Shown: one piece after another, positions 25,091 through 33,838 of the stretch
Layout: the number at the start of each line of letters is the position of its first letter
Numbering within the stretch: position 1 is the stretch's first letter
Source: an uncultured Pelagibacteraceae bacterium
GTDB taxonomy: Bacteria > Pseudomonadota > Alphaproteobacteria > Pelagibacterales > Pelagibacteraceae
Assembly (NCBI GenBank): GCA_902561075.1
Contig: CACEOC010000001.1
Location: forward strand, 1-64,000
Direction: 5' to 3'
Length of the DNA stretch: 64,000 bases
Position numbers and translations under genes: made by a program
Notes under the pieces: generated by a model
The model's database searches: none
What the model was told of the DNA's origin: nothing
What the model saw: the letters and a program-made list of their open reading frames with translations, nothing else

Positions 25091-25468
25091 TTATTTTTTC
25101 TTTTTTGAAATACCTAATTTTTCGCTATGTCTTAATCTTAATACTACAATAGCTACTGCTATTAACAATATTGCTCCTGCCTCATAAATAAGAGCACTTG
25201 GATCTAAAGATTTTCCTTGTAAAATTATAAATCGACTTAATGCTGTTATAGCAATTAAAAGTGGCAATGATATAGAAATTGATTGTTGTTCCCAAAACAC
25301 TCTAACCATAGCCATTACTTCTAGATAAAGAAATAAGAGAAGAAGATCAGCTAGGGTCACACTTTCATTTATAAACATTGTTCTTATTTCAATGCCAACA
25401 GCAATGACTGTGCTCGCCAGAATAATGCCTAATAAAATTAGTTGGATTGTTTTAGTTACGTTATCCAT
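25091..25468 (-). CDS. psiE: PsiE-family membrane protein
   Basis: A 125-aa protein with four predicted transmembrane helices. It carries the PsiE block DLLLLFLYLEVMAMV near residue 42, followed by ISISLPLLIAITALSRFII. PsiE is a small inner-membrane protein induced by phosphate starvation in E. coli; its biochemical role is unknown. The C-terminus is basic and cytoplasmic (LGISKKKK). It precedes the Fur-box region and the eight-cysteine gene on the same strand. No Pho box was recognised upstream. Confidence 0.85.
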   Translation of the reverse strand: MDNVTKTIQLILLGIILASTVIAVGIEIRTMFINESVTLADLLLLFLYLEVMAMVRVFWEQQSISISLPLLIAITALSRFIILQGKSLDPSALIYEAGAILLIAVAIVVLRLRHSEKLGISKKKK

Positions 25469-25509
25469 ATTATTTTAGGATTATCACTTTTAAATTATAA
25501 TTCAATTTA

Positions 25510-26052
25510 TTAATTAATTTCTAAATTACCAATAATATTTAGTTTTTTATCTGTAATTATCATTTCTCCCGATGAAACAGCAATATTTAATAAATCATAT
25601 ATTACAACATAATGTGTAACTAATATTAGGTTAGAATCGCTTTCCCAACTAGAAATAAAGTTTCTTAAATCTCTAATTTGACTTGACCTATTTTTCTGAA
25701 ATCTAGCCTCATAAAAAGAATTTAAAGCATTAAAAGTTTCAAATTTTCCAAATGCAATTTTAGCTGTGTCTTTACATCTGCACCATTCACTTGATAAAAT
25801 TTTACTAATTTCAATTTTATTTATTTTAAAAAAATTCCCAATTTTTTTTGACTGAATTTTGCCTTCATCGTTTAAATTCCTTTGAGTTGAACATTTTTTT
25901 ATATTAAAACTTTTAGGATCTCCACCCCCAGGTGCTATTGCATGTCTTATAAATATAATTTTTTTTCCATCTTTAAGTGAATTTATAAGAGCTTCATTTG
26001 AAAAAGAAATATTAGGTATGAAAAATATAATAAGAATTAAAAATTTCCTCAT
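25510..26052 (-). CDS. Secreted histidine phosphatase family protein
   Basis: A 180-aa protein with a signal peptide (FLILIIFFIPNISFSN). The phosphoglycerate-mutase-like catalytic start is FIRHAIAPGGGDP near residue 34 (the RHG/RHA motif), and the second histidine is in LVTHYVVIYDL near 145. The LSSEWCRCKDTA segment corresponds to the substrate arginine region. Periplasmic members remove phosphate from small molecules. It touches the downstream member of a three-gene group (1-base overlap with the DUF4149 gene), likely co-transcribed. The substrate is unknown. Confidence 0.85.
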   Translation of the reverse strand: MRKFLILIIFFIPNISFSNEALINSLKDGKKIIFIRHAIAPGGGDPKSFNIKKCSTQRNLNDEGKIQSKKIGNFFKINKIEISKILSSEWCRCKDTAKIAFGKFETFNALNSFYEARFQKNRSSQIRDLRNFISSWESDSNLILVTHYVVIYDLLNIAVSSGEMIITDKKLNIIGNLEIN

Positions 26053-26438
26053 TAAATTAAGAGATAAATTAACCCTAACATTTGAATGAAGTTAATTGCT
26101 ACAGATGCACCATGTGCGTACTTAAATTTTTTTTCTTCATTATTATCTTTTAGTTTGTTTATCAAAGGCATTAAAATAAATTGTGCGAAAATAAAAGATA
26201 TAGCTAAAGCTAGAGTTATATAAAAATTAATACTTATCAAAGAAATTACAAAGAATAAAATAATTGCAATTAATAAAAAAACTAAATTTATGAAATAGTA
26301 ATATGGGAAAATTTTTCTTACAAACTTACCTGCATTTTCAGCATCTAAAATTTTAAATATCATAGGCGCTAAAACAAACGAGAAGAAAATCATCATACCT
26401 AAACAAATTGCTAAAATATTTTGAATTAAATTTTCCAT
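26052..26438 (-). CDS. DUF4149-family membrane protein
   Basis: A 128-aa protein with four hydrophobic helices. It matches the DUF4149 (TMEM205-like) pattern: an N-terminal helix with SFVLAPMIFKIL, then AGKFVRKIFPYYYFIN, and a final helix preceded by KYAHGASVAINF. The function of the family is unknown. It is packed between a DUF4396-type gene (1-base gap) and the histidine phosphatase gene (1-base overlap), all on the minus strand, suggesting one transcript. Confidence 0.8.
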   Translation of the reverse strand: MENLIQNILAICLGMMIFFSFVLAPMIFKILDAENAGKFVRKIFPYYYFINLVFLLIAIILFFVISLISINFYITLALAISFIFAQFILMPLINKLKDNNEEKKFKYAHGASVAINFIQMLGLIYLLI

Positions 26439-26439
26439 T

Positions 26440-26883
26440 TTAATGACAACTGATATTATATTTTTTTAATTTGTAATAGTTATAAGGTAACGGTGTAATA
26501 AATCCGACAAATAACATAACAGGTATCACATACCAATTTAGAACCGCTCCACCTGTAATAATATAGTCTGTTAAATTCATTGCTATTTCCATGCTTATCA
26601 TAGAAATAAAGCTCATTCCAAATGCTGTTTTGATTGCATTTTTAATACTAAAGTTTTGCCTAATCAATATTACTGTTTCAAGAATAATACTTGTTATTAA
26701 TCCATTAATGATTGCCAATATCATTATTCCTAAAATTGGAAATAAAATTCCAGATAATTGAAAAAATAAAATTGTTCCAAAATCCCCTATTGAGCAACCA
26801 AGTAAACACCAGGCTGTATTCTTAGAACTTTTTTTCCAAGTATGTCTACAATTCCAATTTATTTTAATGGTTTCTGAACTCAT
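26440..26883 (-). CDS. DUF4396-like membrane protein
   Basis: A 147-aa protein. A short cytoplasmic start with NWNCRHTWKKS is followed by CLLGCSIGDFGTILFF near residue 27 and a membrane segment with MSFISMISMEIAMNLTDY near 95, then a last helix and PYNYYKLKKY. The GCSIGDFGT and SMEIAMN blocks resemble DUF4396 proteins, whose role is unknown (some homologs are fused to metal-transport domains). The cysteines C12, C26 and C30, plus the C-terminal CH, could bind metal. It is the first gene of a three-gene minus-strand group. Confidence 0.7.
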   Translation of the reverse strand: MSSETIKINWNCRHTWKKSSKNTAWCLLGCSIGDFGTILFFQLSGILFPILGIMILAIINGLITSIILETVILIRQNFSIKNAIKTAFGMSFISMISMEIAMNLTDYIITGGAVLNWYVIPVMLFVGFITPLPYNYYKLKKYNISCH

Positions 26884-26991
26884 AAAACTTATCTAAATAT
26901 TTATATTTTTGTTCCAATGCAACAAAGTGACCAATTTTAGTTGTTATTTCTATTTAATGCCATATTAACATAATATATAAGTATCGATTAA

Positions 26992-27903
26992 ATGCTATCT
27001 GATAAAGAAATAATATGTCCAAATAATCTTCTAGATGTTGCACATCAAAAAAAAGGTATTTTAGCTGGTATAGTTAATGCTGGTAAATCAATAACAATGA
27101 TGTCAGTTATGGACTCAGTTAATGAAAATTTAATATCTCCAATCTTTATTGGAGATAAGGATGAAATAGAAAAGTGTGCTTTAGAATTGAATTTTGATAT
27201 TTCTGAATTTGAAATAATCAATGAAAAGAACGAAAATAAAACAGCAGTAATTGCTGCAGAGCTAGCATCTGAAGGTAAAATAAAAATTATTGTAAAAGGA
27301 CATATTCATACTGACGTTTTAATGAAGGAAGTAATAAAAAAAAAATATAATTTAATCGGTAAAACAAGGTTAAGTCATATTTGGCATATGACACTTAATA
27401 AAGAAGATAAACCATTAATAATTACTGATGGTGCTTTAAACGTAAGCCCTAATGTAAAAACAAAAATGCATATTCTTAAAAATGCAATTAACTTTTGCAG
27501 TAGAATTGGAAATGAAAGGCCTAAAATATCAGTATTATCTGCAACAGAGGAAGTTTTAAATAGTGTTCAAAGTTCATTAGATGCGAAAGAAATAACTGAA
27601 CTTGCTAAGAAAGAAAATTTAAATGCTGATGTGTTTGGGCCTTTAGCATTTGATAACAGTATCTCAAAAAAGTCGGCAGAAATTAAAGGTATTAAAAATT
27701 TAGTTGCAGGTGAAGCTGATGTATTACTAGTTCCAAGTATAGAAACTGGCAATGCTCTTGTAAAAATTATGGTTTATTTTATGGGTGCATGCGCTGCTGG
27801 TGTGGTCGTTGGGGGAAGAGTTCCAATAGTTATAACTTCAAGGTCGGATGTAGCAACCGCAAGATTAGCGTCAATTGCAGCTGCAGTTGTTGCCTTAGAT
27901 TAA
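26992..27903 (+). CDS. Phosphate acetyl/butyryltransferase family enzyme
   Basis: A 303-aa protein of the PTA/PTB family in its short single-domain form. Marks are GIVNAGKS near residue 25, KGHIHTDVLMKEV near 100, LIITDGALNVSPN near 145, and GADVLLVP-type GEADVLLVPSIETGNALVK near 240. It interconverts an acyl-CoA and an acyl phosphate. It precedes an HpsN-like dehydrogenase by 26 bases on the same strand. In sulfonate catabolism this activity turns the acetyl phosphate made by Xsc into acetyl-CoA; a butyryl-type specificity is equally possible from sequence. Ends cleanly at TAA. Confidence 0.85.
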   Translation: MLSDKEIICPNNLLDVAHQKKGILAGIVNAGKSITMMSVMDSVNENLISPIFIGDKDEIEKCALELNFDISEFEIINEKNENKTAVIAAELASEGKIKIIVKGHIHTDVLMKEVIKKKYNLIGKTRLSHIWHMTLNKEDKPLIITDGALNVSPNVKTKMHILKNAINFCSRIGNERPKISVLSATEEVLNSVQSSLDAKEITELAKKENLNADVFGPLAFDNSISKKSAEIKGIKNLVAGEADVLLVPSIETGNALVKIMVYFMGACAAGVVVGGRVPIVITSRSDVATARLASIAAAVVALD

Positions 27904-27929
27904 TTAATGAAATAAAATTCTTTATACTA

Positions 27930-29213
27930 ATGAAATATTTAAAAAAATCTCCAAAGCAACCCTCGACTGATGATGTTAAAACGAGAGAAATTGTTCAGAA
28001 ACTTTTAAATGAATTAGAAAAATCAAGAGAGGACGGCTGTAAAGAATTAACTAAAAAATTTGATAAATATGACGGAGAAATAATTGTATCAAAAGAAAAA
28101 ATAGAAGAAATAAAGAAATCATTAAACCAAAAAACAAAAGATGATATCCAATTTTCTTACGAGCGCGTGAGAAAATTTGCCGAAGCACAATTAAAAAATT
28201 ATGGGCAAGATTTTGAGGTAGAGCTTTCCAAAGGTTTGTATGCTGGTCAAAAATTAGTCCCAATTAATACAGCAGGATGTTACATACCTGGAGGAAGATA
28301 CGCACATATAGCTTCAGCAGTTATGAGTGTTACGACAGCAAAAGTTGCACGTGTAAAAAACATAATTGCATGTAGTCCTCCAAAAGAAGGTGTAGGTGCT
28401 AATCCGTCGGTTATTTACACAGCTGATCTTTGTGGTGCTGATAAAATATTAAATTTAGGTGGCGTTCCAGCAATTGCAGCAATGACTTATGGAATGTTTG
28501 GAAACGAGCCTGCAGATATGCTTGTTGGTCCTGGAAATCAGTTTGTTGCAGAAGCAAAACGAATATTATTTGGTAAAGTTGGTATTGATTTATTTGCTGG
28601 ACCAACTGAAATAGCAATAATTGCAGACGATACTGCTGATCCAGAAATTGTTGCAGTAGATTTAGTGGGTCAAGCTGAACATGGATACAATTCTCCGGCA
28701 TGGTTATTTACCACAAGTAAAAAACTTGCAGACCAAGTAATAAAAAGAGTACCAGAACTAATTTCTGAATTGCCTGAATTACCAAAAATAAGTGCCGAAG
28801 CTGCATGGAAAGATTATGGAGAGGTTGTGCTTTGTGATAACAACGAAGAAATGTTAAAAATAAGTGACGAATATGCACCAGAGCATTTAGAGGTGCAAAC
28901 AAATGATGACAATTGGTTTCATGAAAGATTAAAAAATTATGGATCATTATTTATTGGAGAAGAAACAACAGTTGCTTACGGAGATAAATGTTCTGGTACA
29001 AATCATATATTACCAACCAAAGGAGCTGGTAAGTATACAGGCGGTTTATTTGTTGGAAAATTTATCAAAACCCTAAGTTTTCAAAGAATGACAAAAGAAT
29101 CTACAAAAGAAGTTGGATCTGCAGCAGCAAGAATTTCAAGATATGAAGGTATGGAAGCTCATGCAAGAACTGGTGATGTAAGATTAAAAAAATATGGTTA
29201 TTCAGAAAAGTAA
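27930..29213 (+). CDS. hpsN: HisD-family dehydrogenase, probably sulfopropanediol 3-dehydrogenase (HpsN-like)
   Basis: A 427-aa protein from the ATG at 27930. The ORF track extends 47 codons upstream into the preceding gene; the family N-terminus (MKYLKKSPKQ) fits this ATG. The fold is that of histidinol dehydrogenase: CYIPGGRYAHIASA, GPGNQFVAEAKR, catalytic DEYAPEHLEV and the zinc-region AEHG. However, AEHGYNSPAWL, CGADKI with GGVPAIAAMTYG, and YGDKCSGTNHILPT with YTGGL are as I know them in HpsN. HpsN oxidises 2,3-dihydroxypropane-1-sulfonate to sulfolactate. The acyltransferase neighbour fits sulfonate use. Automated pipelines would likely call it hisD. Confidence 0.8.
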   Translation: MKYLKKSPKQPSTDDVKTREIVQKLLNELEKSREDGCKELTKKFDKYDGEIIVSKEKIEEIKKSLNQKTKDDIQFSYERVRKFAEAQLKNYGQDFEVELSKGLYAGQKLVPINTAGCYIPGGRYAHIASAVMSVTTAKVARVKNIIACSPPKEGVGANPSVIYTADLCGADKILNLGGVPAIAAMTYGMFGNEPADMLVGPGNQFVAEAKRILFGKVGIDLFAGPTEIAIIADDTADPEIVAVDLVGQAEHGYNSPAWLFTTSKKLADQVIKRVPELISELPELPKISAEAAWKDYGEVVLCDNNEEMLKISDEYAPEHLEVQTNDDNWFHERLKNYGSLFIGEETTVAYGDKCSGTNHILPTKGAGKYTGGLFVGKFIKTLSFQRMTKESTKEVGSAAARISRYEGMEAHARTGDVRLKKYGYSEK

Positions 29214-30618
29214 TTTATTAAATAAATACATAATTTTTTTTTTTTTAATTTTTTTATTTGGAGTCTTATTAAGAGTTTACAACTTAAATTTTGAGGATTA
29301 CTGGTTTGATGAACAAGCAGGTTTTTGGGTCGCTGATCCTTCAATTTCTTTCTCAGAAACTTTAGAGAGATCGAAAGAATTAGATAGAGGTACACATTTA
29401 GTATTTAATTTAATTTTAAAAACCTTTTTTTATATCTTGGGTTATGATCCAAGTATCGGTAGAATTTTGCCGTTAATATTTGGGGTTTTATCTATACCGG
29501 CTCTAAGTTATTTGTCTTTTCAAATAAATAATAATAAAAGTTTTCTATTAACAGCTATAATAAGCTCAATTAATTTTTATCTAATAAGTTATTCTCAAGA
29601 GACAAGATTATACTCATTAGTATTTTTCGTAAGTATTTTAAATATAATTTTTTTTTTTAAAATTTATGATTTAAAAGATTTAAATAAATCAAAATTTTTA
29701 TTTTCAATTCTTTATATTTTATTTACGGTTTTAGGTACCTGTTTGCATATATTTTTTTTCATAATTATTTTTTCTCAGATCATATTTTTATTAGTAAATT
29801 ATATTTTTAAAAAAAGAACAATTTTATTTGAAATTTCTATAATTTTTATTTCAATATGTATTTATCTTTTTTTTATGTTCGATTCATTATTGTTACAAAT
29901 GGGGATAAAAGAATTTTGGATTCAACAGGTAAGTTTAGATTTTTTTTATAACTTTTTCTTTTCAAGATTTTTTGGATCTAAAATTATGGGATTAATTTAC
30001 TTTATAATATTATTATATTTGATTTACAGTAATAGAGTATCAATATTTAAATATAACAGTAAATTTTTGTTATTAATTTTTATTTTATTCTTTTCTTATT
30101 TCATACCTCTGGTCTACAGTATATTTCAGAAACCTATTCTAATTGATAGATATATCATTTTTATTTTAGTTCCAATTATTATACTAATATCTAACTTGCT
30201 ATTAAATGAGAGTAATAATAAAAAAAGATATATAATTTTATTTATTATCCTAAGCTCAACAATAACAAATAACTATATTGAAATTTTTGAGAGAGAAATA
30301 TCTAAACCTGAATTTAGAAAATCACTAATCTATATATCTAATTTTGAGGATAAAAGTGTAATTATTAAGGCTAGTGATGAACTAACTGAAAAGCTTACTA
30401 TTAATTACGCTAAAAATATCAAAATTTCTAAAGACAATAATATTAATTTTTTGAAATCTAGTGACGATTTAAGCAATTTAAGTAAACTATGGTTTGTATG
30501 TTATCAACCGATAAATGGATTTGATTGCTCAGCTAAAGATTATATTTTTTCCTCATGGAGAATATTATCTGAAACCAACCACAAATTGCTTACAACTTAT
30601 CAATTTGAAAATAATTAA
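29194..30618 (+). CDS. GT39-like membrane glycosyltransferase
   Basis: A 474-aa protein with about ten hydrophobic helices and a soluble C-terminal 100 residues. The first extracytoplasmic loop has NFEDYWFDEQAGFW near residue 30, resembling the acidic DE catalytic loop of GT39/ArnT-type enzymes, and SYSQETRLYSL near 130 is typical of the same superfamily. Such enzymes use polyprenyl-phosphate sugars at the periplasmic face. It overlaps the end of the HpsN-like gene by 20 bases and is a paralog of the truncated gene at the window start. Substrate unknown. Confidence 0.8.
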   Translation: MVIQKSNLLNKYIIFFFLIFLFGVLLRVYNLNFEDYWFDEQAGFWVADPSISFSETLERSKELDRGTHLVFNLILKTFFYILGYDPSIGRILPLIFGVLSIPALSYLSFQINNNKSFLLTAIISSINFYLISYSQETRLYSLVFFVSILNIIFFFKIYDLKDLNKSKFLFSILYILFTVLGTCLHIFFFIIIFSQIIFLLVNYIFKKRTILFEISIIFISICIYLFFMFDSLLLQMGIKEFWIQQVSLDFFYNFFFSRFFGSKIMGLIYFIILLYLIYSNRVSIFKYNSKFLLLIFILFFSYFIPLVYSIFQKPILIDRYIIFILVPIIILISNLLLNESNNKKRYIILFIILSSTITNNYIEIFEREISKPEFRKSLIYISNFEDKSVIIKASDELTEKLTINYAKNIKISKDNNINFLKSSDDLSNLSKLWFVCYQPINGFDCSAKDYIFSSWRILSETNHKLLTTYQFENN

Positions 30619-30631
30619 TTAGCTCAGATTT

Positions 30632-31246
30632 TCATATTAAATCAATTATATCCATAAAAACATAGCTAGATAAAACTGTCATAAATATAATTATAAAGAA
30701 ATTTATTGTTTTCCAAGTATTTGAATTAACTAAATTATTTGAAAAGAATTTTGCTAAATATCCCAGTGAAAAAAAAAATAAGAATGATGCAATAGAAGCA
30801 CCAATGCCAAATAAATATTTGTTAATAATTAGAAAATTTTTTGAAAAGTTTCCTAAAAAGAAAACAGTATCAGAATAAACATGGGGATTTAAATAAGTAA
30901 ATCCAAGAGTTTTAATCACTATTGTTTTAAAATTTAAATTTTCATCTTCAAAGTAAATATCAGTGTTTTTATACAAAGAAATTACTTTGTTATAAATAAA
31001 GTAAATCAGAAAAATGAGTAGCATTATATTAAATATAATTTCTACATTTTTTGTAAAATATATTTTGAAATATTCGAATAAAAATATCCCTAAAAAAATT
31101 AAAATAAAATCTGATAAAGAACAAATAAAACAAACAATAAACACATATTTTTTTTTAAGTCCTTGCTCTATTACGAAAATATTTTGAGCTCCAATTGCTA
31201 AAATTAAACTTATGCCAGTAAAAAATCCAAGTAATAAGAAACTCAT
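30632..31246 (-). CDS. LysE/ArgO-family amino-acid exporter
   Basis: A 204-aa, five- to six-helix protein with the family marks LAIGAQNIFVIEQGL near residue 16 and GFTYLNPHVYSDTVFFLG near 115 (the NPHVxxD motif of ArgO/LysE). It exports basic or other amino acids across the inner membrane. It overlaps the upstream MFS gene by 4 bases on the minus strand, so the two exporters are probably co-expressed. The plus-strand GT39-like gene converges on it, with 13 bases between the stops. Confidence 0.88.
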   Translation of the reverse strand: MSFLLLGFFTGISLILAIGAQNIFVIEQGLKKKYVFIVCFICSLSDFILIFLGIFLFEYFKIYFTKNVEIIFNIMLLIFLIYFIYNKVISLYKNTDIYFEDENLNFKTIVIKTLGFTYLNPHVYSDTVFFLGNFSKNFLIINKYLFGIGASIASFLFFFSLGYLAKFFSNNLVNSNTWKTINFFIIIFMTVLSSYVFMDIIDLI

Positions 31247-32406
31247 TTTTTGCTAATTGAGTCTGCTCTTATTACAGTCAAAATTATTATTATAATTAGA
31301 GGAATACAGATTATATTCATTATTTTCCAGTTAGTGAGAACAATTAAAACACCTGAAGACAAACTTCCTAATGCATGAACTGTATAAACTATGAAATCAT
31401 TAAGACCTTGGGCTCTATATTTTTCATTTTCCTTATACGTTAAAACTAATAAACTTGTTCCAGAGATAAATAAAAAATTCCATCCAAAACCTAAAAATAT
31501 TAGAGCGAACATATAATTAAAAAATGATTGATCAAAAAAACTAACAATTATAGTGATGCAATAAAGCATCGAACCTGCATACATAATCTTTGAATGACCA
31601 AACTTTTTGATTAAATTACCCGTAATTAAAGATGGTAAAAACATACAAGCTACATGTATTTGTATTACGATACTTGTTTTACTTAAACTCATACCTTCCA
31701 TTACATGCATACTTAATGGAGTCCCTGTCATTAAAAATGTCATAATAGCGTATCCTAATGCTGATGCTATAATTGCTTGTAAATATTTTGGTTGTGAAAG
31801 AAGTTCTAAATAGCTTCTTCCTGCGTAAACTGTATTAGTCTCAATTTTTGAAGTGTTTGTATAAAATATAAAGAAAATAGTCGGTAAAAATGTTAAAACT
31901 GAAAGTGCAAGGTAAGATCCTACATACATATAAGTCTCTATTAAATTTTTAGAAATATTGGCAACTGCCGGCCCTATAATTGCAGAAACTATACCTCCCA
32001 ATAAAATAATAGAAATAGCTCTTGGAATTTTATTTTTTTCAACACTTTCGGCAGCAGCAAAACGATATTGATGAGTAAAAGCCATTCCTACGCCTATAAA
32101 AAAATTTGCTAAACAAAAAAGGTAAAAGCCTTGAATAAATATTGAGTAAGCTGCAATGATTGATGCTAAACAATTACCAATTGATGCTACTATAAATCCA
32201 AGTTTTCTTCCTATAATGCTCATTAATTTAGAGGCTATAACTGCTCCAATCGCTATTCCAAGCACGGAAATAGACATTGGTAAAGTTGATAAAGATTTTA
32301 GCGGACTTATTTGTGACCCTATTATTCCACTTAAAAACACTGTTACTGGAGCTGCTGTAAAACTAAAAATTTGGCTTAAAGTTAGAACTGCTAGATTTCT
32401 ATTCAT
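31243..32406 (-). CDS. Major facilitator superfamily transporter
   Basis: A 387-aa protein with about twelve hydrophobic helices in two halves. It has an MFS-type loop after helix 2 (ASKLMSIIGRKLGF near residue 62) and a matching one in the second half (GNLIKKFGHSKIMY near 265). The small size and lack of extra domains suggest a drug/metabolite efflux-type member. It is first of a two-gene exporter set with the LysE-like gene. It is divergent from the racemase gene, with about 80 bases between. The substrate cannot be predicted. Confidence 0.85.
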   Translation of the reverse strand: MNRNLAVLTLSQIFSFTAAPVTVFLSGIIGSQISPLKSLSTLPMSISVLGIAIGAVIASKLMSIIGRKLGFIVASIGNCLASIIAAYSIFIQGFYLFCLANFFIGVGMAFTHQYRFAAAESVEKNKIPRAISIILLGGIVSAIIGPAVANISKNLIETYMYVGSYLALSVLTFLPTIFFIFYTNTSKIETNTVYAGRSYLELLSQPKYLQAIIASALGYAIMTFLMTGTPLSMHVMEGMSLSKTSIVIQIHVACMFLPSLITGNLIKKFGHSKIMYAGSMLYCITIIVSFFDQSFFNYMFALIFLGFGWNFLFISGTSLLVLTYKENEKYRAQGLNDFIVYTVHALGSLSSGVLIVLTNWKIMNIICIPLIIIIILTVIRADSISKK

Positions 32407-32489
32407 AAATCACATTAATCTCTTTGGGCGATATAATCATTGATTTTCTTTTCAATAAATTGGATAACAAATATTAACTTTTGGGGAAA

Positions 32490-33191
32490 ATGATAGGTAT
32501 TTTAGGAGGAATGGGAACCAGAGCAGGTTTAGACTTTTGTAATAAACTTGCAAAATTAAATGTGGGTAAGACCGATCAAAATTACCCTGTGTTTATTTTA
32601 TATAACAAATCAAATATCCCAAAAAGACCTGAAAATTTAAATAGATATAATTATGTTCTAAAAAGTCTTGTAAAAGGATGTAATCTTTTAAAAAAGAATA
32701 AGTGTAAATTTATAGTTATGCCATGCAATACAGCACATCACTGGCATAAAGATTTGCAAAAAAAAATTAAAATTCCAATCATCAGTATGCCTAAAGAAGT
32801 TTATTTACATACAAAAAAAACCTGTAAAAAAAATTCAAAAATAGGAATTCTTTGTACTGAAGCAACTTTGAAAACTAAAGTTTATAGTAAATATTTTGAT
32901 AAAGAATTTAATTTAATAAGTCCTAGTCAATCTTTACAAATTAAATCTGTCAATAAAGCAATAAGACTTGTAAAAACAGGAAAAGTAAAAGAAGCAGAGA
33001 AAGCGATTAAACCTGCAGTTAACCATTTAATAAAATTAAATTGTAAAAAAATAATACTGGGGTGCACTGAGCTACCAATTGCAATATTTGCTTATAAATC
33101 TTTTCAAAAAATTAAAAAATCAAAAACTTTTATTGATCCTAACCTATTATTAGCGAATGTCTCGATGAGACGGTACAAAAAGACTAATTAA
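32490..33191 (+). CDS. Aspartate/glutamate racemase family protein
   Basis: A 233-aa protein from the ATG at 32490. The ORF track begins three codons earlier at TTG, but GGGG just upstream looks like the ribosome site and MIGILGGMGTRAG is the normal family start. The two catalytic cysteines are in MPCNTAHHW near residue 79 and LGCTELP near 193. It interconverts L- and D-aspartate or glutamate without a cofactor. D-amino acids feed peptidoglycan or signalling pools. Its 3' end overlaps the convergent methyltransferase gene by 8 bases. Confidence 0.88.
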   Translation: MIGILGGMGTRAGLDFCNKLAKLNVGKTDQNYPVFILYNKSNIPKRPENLNRYNYVLKSLVKGCNLLKKNKCKFIVMPCNTAHHWHKDLQKKIKIPIISMPKEVYLHTKKTCKKNSKIGILCTEATLKTKVYSKYFDKEFNLISPSQSLQIKSVNKAIRLVKTGKVKEAEKAIKPAVNHLIKLNCKKIILGCTELPIAIFAYKSFQKIKKSKTFIDPNLLLANVSMRRYKKTN

Positions 33192-33771
33192 TTTTTTTGT
33201 TTGCCACAAAGTAAAGTTTCCTTGGAAAACTTCCTTCTTCAAAGTCTTCTAATAAAATATTTTTAAATCCATCCATTAAAGAGTAAACTTTTTCCTTAGT
33301 AAAAAAATGGACTATAAATCCGTCAATTTCAAACATGTCTTCACCTCTTGGTATCCCGTTTTTATAATCACCATCATATTCATTCCTCACGGTATAAATA
33401 TTGAAACCATTAGGTTTTAAAATTCTTAAAATTTCATTGTTAAGATAAGATAATTCGGCTGAAGTTAAAGCCATACAATAAAGCATATGTGAAAAACAAG
33501 CGTCTATTGAATTGTCTTGAAAAGGTAATTTTTTTCTTATATCAAAAACTTTTGCAGTTATATTTTGTAAATTATTATCTAAAATTTTTTTATTTATAAT
33601 ATTAATGCCTGTTTTACTATAATCTAATGAATTTACTGATATTTTGTTTTTTGCAAAAAAAATACTATCTCTTCCAAGCCCAGCACCTAATTCAACAATC
33701 ATTTTTGAACTGTTTTTTTGAAAAATTTTTAAAGATTTTTTTGCTGGTTCACTTGCTTCTAAACCAAACAT
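33184..33771 (-). CDS. Class I SAM-dependent methyltransferase (start probably further upstream)
   Basis: The listed 195-aa frame begins at the first ATG. SAM motif IVELGAGLGRDSIFFA lies near residue 25, SLDYS near 47, and a motif-II/III pair FQDNSIDACFSHMLYCMA and LRILKPNGF later. The frame stays open upstream of that ATG and encodes KVLNQQSQHWEYNFSNKPE, which reads as real methyltransferase N-terminus. Coding therefore probably begins near 33831 with a non-standard start (ATT) or at CTG 33855, close to or overlapping the stop of the peroxiredoxin gene. The substrate is unknown. Confidence 0.8.
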   Translation of the reverse strand: MFGLEASEPAKKSLKIFQKNSSKMIVELGAGLGRDSIFFAKNKISVNSLDYSKTGINIINKKILDNNLQNITAKVFDIRKKLPFQDNSIDACFSHMLYCMALTSAELSYLNNEILRILKPNGFNIYTVRNEYDGDYKNGIPRGEDMFEIDGFIVHFFTKEKVYSLMDGFKNILLEDFEEGSFPRKLYFVANKKIN

Positions 33772-33838
33772 CTCAGGCTTATTTGAAAAATTGTATTCCC
33801 AATGCTGAGATTGTTGGTTTAGTACTTTAATATCTATT

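Noticed and set aside
27789-27929. N-terminal extension of the HpsN-like ORF
   Set aside because: It overlaps the end of the phosphate acyltransferase gene in another frame and is low-complexity cysteine/serine; the family start is at 27930.
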